From positions 1 through 64,000 of the forward strand of contig NZ_CP049057.1 in the NCBI RefSeq assembly GCF_011044175.1: DNA of 64,000 bases. The letters run 5' to 3'. Under the pieces are notes generated by a model, which saw only the letters and a program-made list of their open reading frames with translations, was not told where the DNA came from and did no database searches. Origin of the DNA: Rasiella rasia. GTDB lineage: Bacteria; Bacteroidota; Bacteroidia; Flavobacteriales; Flavobacteriaceae. Below are positions 39,101-46,775 of the stretch, piece after piece; position 1 is the first letter of the stretch, and each line of letters begins with the position of its first letter. A program made the translations under genes and the position numbers.

Positions 39101-40255
39101 GTGCATAAAATTATCGAAAAATTCACATCGACTTTAAAAGTTAAATGCGTAATATTCGGACAGTTACCTGAAGACTTTAGAATAAAGACAGCTGGAACAA
39201 ATAGTTCGAATATTAAATTCGGTAATTTTTGGACACAAGTTTCGCTGTTATCTGAATTTTTTACTATAGATTTTCAGAAAAATATCGAAGAAAGCGAATT
39301 AATTTCGTTAATAGAAAATAAAGAAATTCTAAACTCGGAGTTCAACAAATTATTGGAACCAGAAAAATATCAATATGAATTACGTTCTTCGCTAGAAATT
39401 AAGGATCAAGGTGTTTTTAATAACAATTTTATCTACGAACAATATATATACTCAAGCAAGATGACCAAAGAAAACGCAGACATAGGTGTTATTACTGTTG
39501 TAACTCACGAAACAAGGGCTGTTTTAAAGCATCTACGAATAAATCCAAAAAATGATATTTTAAAAAACGGACGATCCTTCTATGAAGGTGTTACAGAGGC
39601 TTCTGAAAAGGGAATACATAAAATTGTTGTAACTCAGCAATTAGATATTGGAAATAGATCAGTTATCCCTGCATATAATGCTCTAGTAAACACTTATCGA
39701 CCAAAATTAATTATTTTACTTGGTATAGCAGGAAGCATTTCAAAAGATCTTGAACTTTGCGATGTGGTGATTGCAAATCAGGTTATTTATTACGAGAATA
39801 GAAAGGAAGTCCCTAATAAAACAAATCGGAGGGGCGAAATGTATAAAATTGAAGTAAAGCTAAAACAAGTTATCAATAAATTTTTTGTAATACATAATGA
39901 GCCGGCAGTTTTCAAGGCAGAAAAAGATTCTTTAAATGAGGATTTTCAAATTTTGACTGGTCCTATTGGAAGCGGAGAAGCTGTAATTGCAGATAATGCA
40001 TCAAGTATAAAAGAATGGTTGCTTGAAGTTAACTCTAAGACCCTTGCGCTCGAAATGGAAGCTGGAGGGTTTCTACAAGCATTTTATGAAGATGGATTAT
40101 CCGAATTTCAACCCATTCATGGAGTTTTAGTCATTCGTGGTATTTCTGACCATGCCGATTTTGAAAAAGATGATAAATGGAGAAAACCAGCTTCTGAAAA
40201 TGCCGTTAAATGCTTATCGGAAATTTTAAAAATTATTCCCGAATTCGAAATATAA
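36173..40255 (+). CDS. phosphoribosyltransferase-like / nucleoside phosphorylase fusion, candidate conflict-system protein
   Basis: This 1360-residue protein has no family that I recognise over its whole length. Residues about 25-150 look like a type I phosphoribosyltransferase: DVFILMARK (32-40), then IIDDTIISGTTL (80-91), the PRPP-binding loop. Residues about 165-1095 are AT-rich-coded, mostly helical, and unlike any domain I know. Residues about 1103-1356 are a PNP/MTAN-type nucleosidase fold: LLGIAGSISKDLELCDVV, GPIGSGE, EMEAGG (1294-1299) and RGISDHAD with the catalytic aspartate kept. PRTase and PNP domains recur in nucleotide-centred conflict systems, so an anti-phage or nucleotide-depleting role is inferred only. 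It opens the accessory island after dnaK. Confidence 0.75.
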   Translation: MKTKDLFLDQFDPKIKSEIIEFGKRLNSMNADVFILMARKAACFIDCLQELNLTSLDGFITSERILDLDTKWLKGKRIAIIDDTIISGTTLFKTINKLKKVNVENISVSVLTVDKEHFVEDLLINDDTQESYLLEPYLKLSHTECIKVCSDIVNALSIFPRPYNVDFPYISKVNILENDFIRFVQLTNWTLEDGTSYLQNRHNTFTYSFTPNFSLEDEFDQLLGIKASKFAMLKIRAFGKYLKKDKNSYILKILPVVVLKPLSYNNIDDLFESIKMINSDDTFNQIKTKSSKLRFIQYFLASILAEFWVNSISKFINAKVEINHDVSSLRLLYNQDIISSFLKLMKVKTVPVLLNDIHLEPDEINIDNLDYIPHNKRDDENVESIHLLLTEPFLRLYHEKEKKAWETVKKYGRNVFENPEYIKLVNRLEKGFSLSFLIKLLDFSEDINSAKIVSSFLDKAIDIGIAVPIIVDDSEEKLIYRAYRHGEDVPFGEKEEKLLAIVIKAFSESLGSENLQHIWLEKLTVLLLKIGIQNKFLNPIITNIPQRDTITSKKGHLTAVASIKSYLYGPVATFKEYEIGESINSKPFLEPGEKDLWLSNVLLEKGIIIKEPIKNLYRFNQFPNISLDEKLEGKAENIGLVFGELMKKKIISKDNDLVKLTACVYPQDCLQSLAAEINIFNKKWRYYQQYLERNFHNKKMHYQLAEGVRNSNLAFTAINSGQQKFFWFIEKDALKLIDHIKNIIEPKYLKNIWAEFWSPNKDWNIESIDKDLYKGIINQGLWLISMNSYLRILDYSLRNTAIPEGKIQINKNNNLKNKRFEEIKEYHKKLTKYKSNKRTREIIPFVESLINKRNELSETDHLANIKIVLTKIRSLVNNSKVLLDNTDLLVNKFGKIENIQRFNHTLYIDIDESSFFLKKRVWKEIFDFIDQYKIDLNNSEDQEDLIIQIPHDKNVLERGVWFASNGSLSSTTLVDLVHKIIEKFTSTLKVKCVIFGQLPEDFRIKTAGTNSSNIKFGNFWTQVSLLSEFFTIDFQKNIEESELISLIENKEILNSEFNKLLEPEKYQYELRSSLEIKDQGVFNNNFIYEQYIYSSKMTKENADIGVITVVTHETRAVLKHLRINPKNDILKNGRSFYEGVTEASEKGIHKIVVTQQLDIGNRSVIPAYNALVNTYRPKLIILLGIAGSISKDLELCDVVIANQVIYYENRKEVPNKTNRRGEMYKIEVKLKQVINKFFVIHNEPAVFKAEKDSLNEDFQILTGPIGSGEAVIADNASSIKEWLLEVNSKTLALEMEAGGFLQAFYEDGLSEFQPIHGVLVIRGISDHADFEKDDKWRKPASENAVKCLSEILKIIPEFEI

Positions 40256-40270
40256 CCATAAGCAACAAAA

Positions 40271-40501
40271 TGCCAACAACGTATATAATTTATGGCTTAG
40301 ATGGGTAAACGAATTAAACTTCCTACATTTTTTTACTAACTTGTCAATCGGATAAAACCGGCGAGGCTTGCCATCCGAAACGGCGCTTTTACTCCGGCTA
40401 AATTGAAAAATTCGGCTCAATCAAGCGCTCAACGCTCAATTCGCTTTAGAAATCATAGTCTAGGGTGGATTTCGTAAGAAGGACTCATTAAGCCACCCTA
40501 G
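40271..40501 (+). repeat. attC-like site A, with hairpin
   Basis: TGCCAACAACGTATATAA (40271-40288) opens the 317-bp gap. A TTCCTACATT block at 40320 and an ATCGG block at 40347 are spaced exactly as in site G (58430 and 58457). The right part diverges and holds a perfect 9-bp stem, CTAGGGTGG (40460-40468) with CCACCCTAG (40493-40501). No clear CGTT end was found. Confidence 0.45.
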
Positions 40502-40572
40502 CAAGCAAAGACGCCGCTTAAAACCAATTTTAATCTGTAGCCGTATTTTAGGACGAGACATTTAATAAAACG

Positions 40573-41349
40573 ATGATAAAAGATATTTTTCTATCATTCC
40601 GAGATAATTTCAAAGAAAAGACAACCAATCCATTTTTAGGTACATATTTAATTATTTGGATTATTAGAAATTGGGAATTGGTCTACTCTCTTTTTAATTT
40701 TGATTCAAGCGACACCTTAGAAATTAAGGTGAATTTTATTAAGGAATATTATAAAAACAATTCATTTATTGAAGGTATTTTAAATAATATTCTTTGGACT
40801 TTCGGCGTATTAATAATTACTTTTCTATTACTGAATATTTCTCGTGCAATTGTAAATTTATTTGAAAAGCAACTTAAACCTTGGATATATAAACTAACCG
40901 ACTCAAAATCAGTTGTACTAAAATCAACTTATGAAATTATTAGAAACGAAAGAGATGATTTGCAATTCAGACTTGACAAAGAAAGAGATTCAAAATCAAG
41001 ACTTGAATCAAGAATAAAAACATTGGAAGGAGAAATTTTAGAGCGAGAAAGGGCTGTTGCAGAAAAAGAAGGAGAAGAAAGTATTGAATCAAATAAAAAA
41101 GAAGAGCCTTCTGATTTACAACTCGTATTTAATAAGTTAAATGCTTTAAAGTTAATTGAGGATTTCAAAGAAATGGCTGTTGCATCTAAAAAAGGGGATC
41201 CAATTTCTGTAGTGCACAATTCTGTAGACAAATATCTCGAATATGGACTATTAGAATATAAAGAATCCACATATAGTGGTGATGGGAAATATTATAAAGT
41301 AACACCCGAAGGAGATAAATTACTCAGATATATGAGAAATAATATATAA
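40573..41349 (+). CDS. membrane-anchored coiled-coil protein with winged-helix-like C-terminus
   Basis: I do not recognise a named family. The 258-residue protein has a conserved-looking start (SFRDNFKEKTTNPFLGTYL) and two hydrophobic segments near residues 23-42 and 65-92. A strongly charged coiled coil follows (about 115-170, rich in E, R and K). The last 80 residues (LQLVFNKLNALKLIEDF to LLRYMRN) have the helix-turn and wing pattern of small DNA- or protein-binding domains. It is probably anchored in the inner membrane. It is in its own block, between sites A and B, so a link to the 1360-residue protein is possible but unproven. Confidence 0.7.
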   Translation: MIKDIFLSFRDNFKEKTTNPFLGTYLIIWIIRNWELVYSLFNFDSSDTLEIKVNFIKEYYKNNSFIEGILNNILWTFGVLIITFLLLNISRAIVNLFEKQLKPWIYKLTDSKSVVLKSTYEIIRNERDDLQFRLDKERDSKSRLESRIKTLEGEILERERAVAEKEGEESIESNKKEEPSDLQLVFNKLNALKLIEDFKEMAVASKKGDPISVVHNSVDKYLEYGLLEYKESTYSGDGKYYKVTPEGDKLLRYMRNNI

Positions 41350-41356
41350 AAACTAT

Positions 41357-41488
41357 GCCCAACAATGTATAACCGCAATTACGGCGAATTCGACTACGTC
41401 CGAATCCACTCGGAATTACGAGCGTTAGTACCAAACAGAAAAAAACAACTTAAAACGCATAACTGACGGTTATACAAGACCGTTAACC
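41357..41488 (+). repeat. attC-like site B
   Basis: The site runs GCCCAAC (41357-41363, matching RYYYAAC), two bases, TGTATAACCG (41366-41375), a 91-base centre, CGGTTATACA (41467-41476), then AGAC and CGTTAACC (41481-41488). The 10-bp arms are a perfect inverted repeat. The length of 132 bp equals that of site F. The stop of the preceding gene is 8 bp upstream. Confidence 0.6.
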
Positions 41489-42624
41489 TTCATTACGACT
41501 AACTGACTAATCAGGATGAAATTATTTGAAGCAGTTAAGCATAAATCACTGTTTAAAGTAACTCGTTTTATATGCTAATCCTATCCTTTTTTCCATTAGT
41601 AATACTTCAGGTTTATCTTTTCTTAAACCAACTTGCCAATTATTAAAAATCTCCCAATCATCGTTACTAAAAATTGGGTTTCCATACTGATTCATCAAGG
41701 CTCTTCTAATTCTATCTTCTTCTCCTTTTCCCGTCAAAATCCATACTACATTAAGCTTATTATCTCCAAAACGAGCTTCAATTTTTCTTGGAAACCCCAA
41801 ATAATCTACACCAAAACAGTTTATCTGAATTTGAGCATTGGGATCTGATCCATCTAGTTTTTCTGTATTAGTAAAATTACTACGGGCTTCTAATATTGGT
41901 TTTAATTCGTCAATAGTGGCTCCCATTTTAAGAAATGCCGGAATTTGATCTGAGGAATTAGGCTCGGTTTCGTCTTTATAGCTTAAATCTATATACGGAT
42001 TTTCCCAAGCATATAGATTAGTATGCATTGCTTCTTTTGTCAATATCCAAGCGGCATCCTTGTTTTTATCTAAAAATAACCTATCTGCAACATAGACATC
42101 ATAGTTCAAATATACTCTGGCTGTATCAATACGCTTACTTACAAAAACTTTCTGTACATTCCCCCTTACCTCTATGTATTTAAGCGTGTCGTCGGCAAAT
42201 GTAAATACAACTTTGTCAATTATTCCATTACTAGTCTTTACTTGAGAGCAGACTAAGTGCTCCTCTTTTAATTTTGCTAAGGGAAAGTTTGGATTGTCGA
42301 CCGATATCGTGTCTACTGTTTTAGATATTTCTTTTAATTTTTGAACAGTTTTTTCTAGTGATTCATTCAACTTAACACCATTGAATATTGATTCAGTCTG
42401 TGCATAAAACATGCAAGGTGTAATCAGAAAAATAATTGTGAATATAATTTTATGCAAATTCATAATTGGAAAATTTCTTTATTATTCTATAAGGATATCA
42501 TTAAGCTTGATTGTTACAACATATATAAAAAATAGTAGTTTCAGTACTTAAACGAAAGATAGATAATAAAATAAAGGTCAGTTATAAACCGGAAAGTTAG
42601 TACTTAAAAATCTGCTACTTTTCA
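41481..42624. repeat. 1.14-kb direct repeat, copy 1
   Basis: This block, from CGTTAACC to CTACTTTTCA, recurs at 54192-55336. The only difference I found is one extra T in copy 2. It contains one minus-strand gene and the left part of site C. Confidence 0.95.
41546..42463 (-). CDS. exported protein of unknown function (intact duplicate)
   Basis: The 305-residue protein has a signal peptide (IIFTIIFLITPCMFYAQ) and no recognisable domain. The mature sequence mixes charged and aromatic residues, with a YLNYDVYVADRLF segment in the middle and WILTGKGEEDRIRRALMNQYGNP toward the end. It is the only minus-strand gene in this part of the island. It is intact here; its copy at 54257-55175 has a frameshift. 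It is probably periplasmic or outer-surface; I cannot assign a role. Confidence 0.75.
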   Translation of the reverse strand: MNLHKIIFTIIFLITPCMFYAQTESIFNGVKLNESLEKTVQKLKEISKTVDTISVDNPNFPLAKLKEEHLVCSQVKTSNGIIDKVVFTFADDTLKYIEVRGNVQKVFVSKRIDTARVYLNYDVYVADRLFLDKNKDAAWILTKEAMHTNLYAWENPYIDLSYKDETEPNSSDQIPAFLKMGATIDELKPILEARSNFTNTEKLDGSDPNAQIQINCFGVDYLGFPRKIEARFGDNKLNVVWILTGKGEEDRIRRALMNQYGNPIFSNDDWEIFNNWQVGLRKDKPEVLLMEKRIGLAYKTSYFKQ

Positions 42625-42642
42625 TATACAAAACCGTCGTGT
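42514..42642 (+). repeat. attC-like site C
   Basis: TTACAACATATATAAAAAATAGTAG on the left pairs imperfectly with CTGCTACTTTTCATATAC on the right, and the right end reads CCGTCGTG rather than CGTT. The inner ends GTACTTAA (left) and TTAGTACTTAA (right) also pair. It separates the duplicated gene from the SRPBCC operon. Confidence 0.45.
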
Positions 42643-42753
42643 GCAATGCGGAAAAAACAAATACAGTAAATTGAATTAGATAATCCGTAATCTGCTTAAT
42701 TTCTTTCAATAAAAAGCCTGCAATTTTGTGGTATAAAATCACAAACAATTGAA

Positions 42754-43227
42754 ATGGCAAATTCAAAATTAGTTTCTTTCGAACTTTCACACTTCTATCC
42801 AATTATAGAACTTCAAAAATTCTGGGAGTTTTTCGTTGACCATAAATGGTATTCTCAATCCGAAATTATGGCGGGAGAAATTGTTGTCCTTAAAGAAGGT
42901 AAAGACCACCCACAGGGCTTGGGAGCTGTTAGAAAAATTTTGATTGGAGATATAAATCTTACCGAAGATATTGTTGGTTTTGACCCACCAAATTATTTCA
43001 GTTATGCTGTACACGAAGGAGGTATGCCTGTAAATAAATACAGAGGAGAATTTTTCTACGAATCGAAGAATGGCGGAATGTTATGGAAATACAAAGGAAA
43101 CTTTGAGCCAAAACATTTCGGTACAGGTTGGTTTTTTAAATGGTTTCTAAAATCAAGAATGAAATCACAACTTCCTGTATGGGAGAATGGGTACAATTCT
43201 TATTACAAAACAAGTACTTCACTATGA
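42754..43227 (+). CDS. SRPBCC-family protein
   Basis: The 157-residue protein has the START/Bet v1-like pattern: FELSHFYPIIELQKFWEFFVDHKWYS at the start, RKILIGDINLTEDIVGFDPPNYFSYAV and a closing helix around WFLKSRMKSQLP. Such proteins bind hydrophobic small molecules or act as polyketide cyclases. It is first in a six-gene plus-strand operon. Its TGA stop overlaps the SDR start by 4 bp (ATGA). Confidence 0.8.
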   Translation: MANSKLVSFELSHFYPIIELQKFWEFFVDHKWYSQSEIMAGEIVVLKEGKDHPQGLGAVRKILIGDINLTEDIVGFDPPNYFSYAVHEGGMPVNKYRGEFFYESKNGGMLWKYKGNFEPKHFGTGWFFKWFLKSRMKSQLPVWENGYNSYYKTSTSL

Positions 43228-44168
43228 AATTATTAAACGCAAAGACACGTATTTTACTCAAACTGTTCCTTCCTCAGCGAAAAAAAGCCAATTCTAAATA
43301 TGCAATTCCTGAGTCAGATAAAAATTTGTCTGGGAAAACTATTGTCTTTACAGGTGGAACAGACGGAATAGGTCAAGTAGCTGTTGAAATGCTTTACCAA
43401 ATGAATGCAAATATTGTTTTGTTAGCACGAAATCCCCAAAAAGTCCAGAAGCAAATTAAAGAATTGAAGTTGCCAAAAAGACAAAATACAATAGATTTTG
43501 AAATTTGTGATTTGGCATCTATGAGCAGTGTAAAAGATTGTGCCCATCGTATTTTAAAGAGATACGACAACATAGATGTTCTGGTAAATTGTGCTGGAAT
43601 TAATTCTACCGATAAAGCAGTTAGTAAAGATGGTTTTGAATTGAATTGGGCTATCAATTATTTAGCGCCATTCCTTTTGACCAATCTATTAGTAGAAAGG
43701 CTAAAAGAATCGGCATCTGCTCGCATAGTGAATATCACTACGAACACAGATTTTCTAGAAAAAATCAACTTCGATGAAATTGAAAAACAATCTGATTTTT
43801 CCACCAATGATAATTATTCCGCGTCCAAATTATCTTTAAATATGTTTTCCATTGATTTAGCTGAAAGACTTAAAACTACTGGTGTCACGGTAAATTACCT
43901 CTACCCTGGATACATCAAATCAAACTTATTACGACACCTGAAAGGAGGAGCGAAACTAATGCAATTTATGATGAATATTATGGCATCACCAACCGAAGTG
44001 GGTGCAGACAGAATCCTACGACTAGCCATATCTTCCGAATATAAAGAGGTTACGGGAGTATATGTCGCAGAAGACCAAATTATGCCACCTCATAGCGAAG
44101 CTCAAATTGAATTAAAAAGAGAAAAGCTTGAACAAATTACAGTAAAGGCATTAAAACAATGGTTATAA
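43224..44168 (+). CDS. short-chain dehydrogenase/reductase
   Basis: The 314-residue SDR has the cofactor motif GGTDGIG, the NCAGIN segment and the catalytic YSASK (after NITTNTDFL with S/T). It belongs to the retinol-dehydrogenase/WW-oxidoreductase-like branch by its insert. The real start is the ATG at 43224 overlapping the SRPBCC stop; a longer frame from 43140 adds 28 residues inside that gene. The substrate is unknown. Confidence 0.88.
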   Translation: MKLLNAKTRILLKLFLPQRKKANSKYAIPESDKNLSGKTIVFTGGTDGIGQVAVEMLYQMNANIVLLARNPQKVQKQIKELKLPKRQNTIDFEICDLASMSSVKDCAHRILKRYDNIDVLVNCAGINSTDKAVSKDGFELNWAINYLAPFLLTNLLVERLKESASARIVNITTNTDFLEKINFDEIEKQSDFSTNDNYSASKLSLNMFSIDLAERLKTTGVTVNYLYPGYIKSNLLRHLKGGAKLMQFMMNIMASPTEVGADRILRLAISSEYKEVTGVYVAEDQIMPPHSEAQIELKREKLEQITVKALKQWL

Positions 44169-44208
44169 AATTACAATTGAACAATTTTTAATATAAAACT
44201 CTAATAAA

Positions 44209-44613
44209 ATGAAAAATGTAAAAAGCACTGAAGCTAATAGAGTGTTAGCACAGAAAGTAATAGAAGCAATTAGTAATGATAATTGGGAATATGTAAATGA
44301 AGTTTTTGCAGAAGATGCTATTGTTTGGGTAGCTGGTAGTATGCCAATTTCAGGCACACATACTAAAGATTTTGTAATCGTTGCAGGTAAAAGAACAAGA
44401 GAAGGTTTTCCCGAAGGACTGAGCCTTAAAACAAAAGCTATGACAGTAGAAGGAAGTCGAGTCGCCATTGAAGCCGAATCTCTTGGAAAGCATATTAGTG
44501 GTAAAACCTACAATAATCATTTTCATATTCTAATGGAAATAAAAGACGAAAAAGTTTGTACTTGGAAAGAATATATGGATACTATGCACGCAAATGAGGT
44601 CTTTTTTGGATAA
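44209..44613 (+). CDS. SnoaL-like (NTF2 fold) protein
   Basis: The 134-residue protein has an N-terminal helix pair (RVLAQKVIEAISNDNWEYVNEVFAEDA), VWVAGSMPISGTHTK, and IEAESLGKHISGKTYNNHFH and WKEYMDT strands, which is the SnoaL/NTF2 cone. Members are isomerases, cyclases or binding subunits. It probably shares a pathway with the adjacent SDR, SRPBCC and EthD proteins. Confidence 0.82.
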   Translation: MKNVKSTEANRVLAQKVIEAISNDNWEYVNEVFAEDAIVWVAGSMPISGTHTKDFVIVAGKRTREGFPEGLSLKTKAMTVEGSRVAIEAESLGKHISGKTYNNHFHILMEIKDEKVCTWKEYMDTMHANEVFFG

Positions 44614-44656
44614 ATAATGCAAAGACATTATAAATGCAAATTATTATATTAACAAG

Positions 44657-45562
44657 ATGGAAGAATTTAGAGAGATAAAATCAATTAGTCAGATGCATCA
44701 CCTTTTAGGATTGAACAAGCCTATGCATCCGGCAATTTCATTAGTAAATATGAAGGATGTTAAACTCTCTAAAGAGCTGTTCAATCAAAAATACATCTGG
44801 GATTTTTATATGATTTCTTTAAAATTCGAGAATTGTGAACTTCAGTATGGCAGGCAATACTATGATTTTGAAGAAGGGACTTTAGTCTTTAGTTCACCTG
44901 GACAAGTATTCGAAGCAAAAAAACTACCTGAAACATTAAATGAAAACGGTTGGGCCTTATACTTTCATTCAGATTTAATTCAAAAATCTGATTTAGGCAA
45001 GAACATAAAATCATATGGATTCTTTTCTTATAAGTCCAATGAAGCGTTGCATCTATCGGGAAAAGAAAAGGAAAAAATTTCGCGATGCATTGAGGCAATA
45101 GAAGACGAATGTCAGCAAAATATAGACAAACATAGTCAAACCGTCATTGTTTCTAATTTGGAATTATTACTCAACTATTGTAATCGATTTTACGACCGTC
45201 AATTTTATACGCGAAGTACACACCAACAGGATGTTGTAGAAAAAATCGAAGAATTATTGGTCGATTTCTTTAATTCGGAAAAATCCACACAACAAGGGAT
45301 TCCAACCGTAAAATTTTGTGCAGACCAAGTGAATCTTTCACCAAACTATTTGAGTGATTTACTGAAAAAAGAGACAGGTAAGAATACGCAAGAGCATATC
45401 CATTTTCACCTCATTGAAAAAGCTAAAAATCTATTATTGTCATCAAATGTATCAGTTAGTGGAATTGCTTACGATTTAGGTTTTGAATATCCACAGTCTT
45501 TTGGAACTCTTTTTAAAAAGAAAGTTGGAATGTCACCAAACAAATACAGACAATTAAATTAA
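44657..45562 (+). CDS. AraC-family transcriptional regulator
   Basis: The 301-residue protein has an N-terminal ligand-binding part (PMHPAISLVNMKDVKLS, then FSSPGQVFEAKKLP, cupin-like). Two C-terminal helix-turn-helices follow: VKFCADQVNLSPNYLSDLLKKETG and VSVSGIAYDLGFEYPQSFGTLFKKKVGMSPNKYRQ. It probably controls the operon 42754-46621 in which it lies. The inducer is unknown. Confidence 0.9.
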   Translation: MEEFREIKSISQMHHLLGLNKPMHPAISLVNMKDVKLSKELFNQKYIWDFYMISLKFENCELQYGRQYYDFEEGTLVFSSPGQVFEAKKLPETLNENGWALYFHSDLIQKSDLGKNIKSYGFFSYKSNEALHLSGKEKEKISRCIEAIEDECQQNIDKHSQTVIVSNLELLLNYCNRFYDRQFYTRSTHQQDVVEKIEELLVDFFNSEKSTQQGIPTVKFCADQVNLSPNYLSDLLKKETGKNTQEHIHFHLIEKAKNLLLSSNVSVSGIAYDLGFEYPQSFGTLFKKKVGMSPNKYRQLN

Positions 45563-45580
45563 CTCTAAAGCAAAAAAACA

Positions 45581-45946
45581 ATGGTAAAATATTTAACATT
45601 TGCAAAGCGAAAAGACGGGATGTCTCACGAAGATTTTGCAAACTACTATGCAAACCAACATACACCTTTATGTGTTGAACTTCTTCCTGTTTTAAAAAAA
45701 TGTACCATAAGAAGAAATTTTCTTCTGGGTAACCAGATAATTTACCCGCAAGGCTTTTCAGGTGAATTAGAATATGACGTGGTTACAGAATCAATTTGGT
45801 CTAACCCAGAGGCATTCAATCAATTTCTAGAAGATATTAATAACACGGAAATTCAAGAAAAAATCAATGAAGACGAAAAGAATCTTTTTAAACCAGGCTC
45901 TATTCGAGTAGTTATGGTTGAAGTTTCCGAACATAAAAACGAATAA
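45581..45946 (+). CDS. EthD-domain protein
   Basis: The 121-residue protein has the ferredoxin-like alpha/beta barrel pattern: KYLTFAKRKDGMSHEDFANYYANQHTPLCVELLP, with the conserved YW...H.P-like turn, and a VVTESIWSNPEAFNQFLED segment. EthD-type proteins occur in ether degradation and polyketide tailoring. Here it is the fifth gene of the SRPBCC-SDR operon. Its start lies 18 bp after the AraC gene. Confidence 0.78.
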   Translation: MVKYLTFAKRKDGMSHEDFANYYANQHTPLCVELLPVLKKCTIRRNFLLGNQIIYPQGFSGELEYDVVTESIWSNPEAFNQFLEDINNTEIQEKINEDEKNLFKPGSIRVVMVEVSEHKNE

Positions 45947-45952
45947 CTTGTT

Positions 45953-46621
45953 ATGAAAGTTATAATGACAGGTTCAACTGGTATGGTAGGTAAGGGAGTT
46001 TTGTTGGAATGTATTGATGATGAAACAGTTGAAAAGATTTTATTAATCAACAGAAACCCAATTGACATTTCTCATCCCAAGATAAAAGAAATTTTGCATC
46101 AGGATTTTACAAGTTTCAACAAAATTAAAGTAGAATTCAAAGACTATAATGCTTGTTTTCATTGTATGGGTGTATCATCAGCTGGTATATCTGAAGAAAC
46201 TTATTATAAACTCACTTATACAATTTCTGAAGCACTAGCTAATGCAATTTATAATGTAAATCCTAATATACTTTTTACATATGTTTCAGGTGCAGGAACA
46301 GACAGTTCTGAGCAAGGTTACTCAATGTGGGCAAGAGTAAAGGGCAAAACCGAAAATTTTATTTTAAACAAAGGTTTTAAGGATGCTTATGCGTTTAGAC
46401 CAGGAGTTATTTTACCTGAACGTGGTGTGAAATCTAAAACTAAACTGTACAATTTTTTCTATGTTATCACTAAACCAATATTTCCTTTAATAAAAAGAAT
46501 GAAGTCAGTAACAACCACTTCAAGAATTGGAAGAGCAATGATTAATTTATACCATGACCCTCATCCCTTAAAACATCTTGAAGGAGCTGATATCAACAAG
46601 GTTGCCAAATTAAAAGTATAA
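45953..46621 (+). CDS. NAD(P)-binding Rossmann protein, epimerase-like
   Basis: The 222-residue protein starts MKVIMTGSTGMVGKG, the dinucleotide-binding loop of atypical SDRs, and has YVSGAGTDSSEQGYSMWARVKGKTE with the YxxxK-like region, then AFRPGVILPERG. It resembles the HTATIP2/YwnB-like group of NAD-dependent oxidoreductases. It is last in the operon; its stop is 7 bp before site D. Confidence 0.82.
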   Translation: MKVIMTGSTGMVGKGVLLECIDDETVEKILLINRNPIDISHPKIKEILHQDFTSFNKIKVEFKDYNACFHCMGVSSAGISEETYYKLTYTISEALANAIYNVNPNILFTYVSGAGTDSSEQGYSMWARVKGKTENFILNKGFKDAYAFRPGVILPERGVKSKTKLYNFFYVITKPIFPLIKRMKSVTTTSRIGRAMINLYHDPHPLKHLEGADINKVAKLKV

Positions 46622-46627
46622 AAGTAC

Positions 46628-46757
46628 AGCACACCACAAAGCATATACCCCACGCCTCTTGACATACCTAAAAATTTATTACCTTTCAATTGAATAAATT
46701 TTTGGGTAACCTGTTCTAGTAAATATTGGCGCAGGTCATCTGTGAGAACGTTGTGTG
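46628..46757 (+). repeat. attC-like site D with internal hairpin
   Basis: The left arm CAGCACACCACAAAGCATATA and right end CGTTGTGTG (46749-46757) form a partly complementary pair. Inside, TAAAAATTTATT and AATAAATTTTT make an 11-bp perfect stem (about 46670-46710). It falls in the gap between two plus-strand genes. Confidence 0.45.
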
Positions 46758-46775
46758 TAATTAAAAAATGAAAAT

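Noticed and set aside
36173-40255. STAND/NLR-type sensor with NTPase
   Set aside because: I saw no Walker A (GxxxxGK[ST]) motif in the middle region; only PRTase-like and PNP-like domains are supported.
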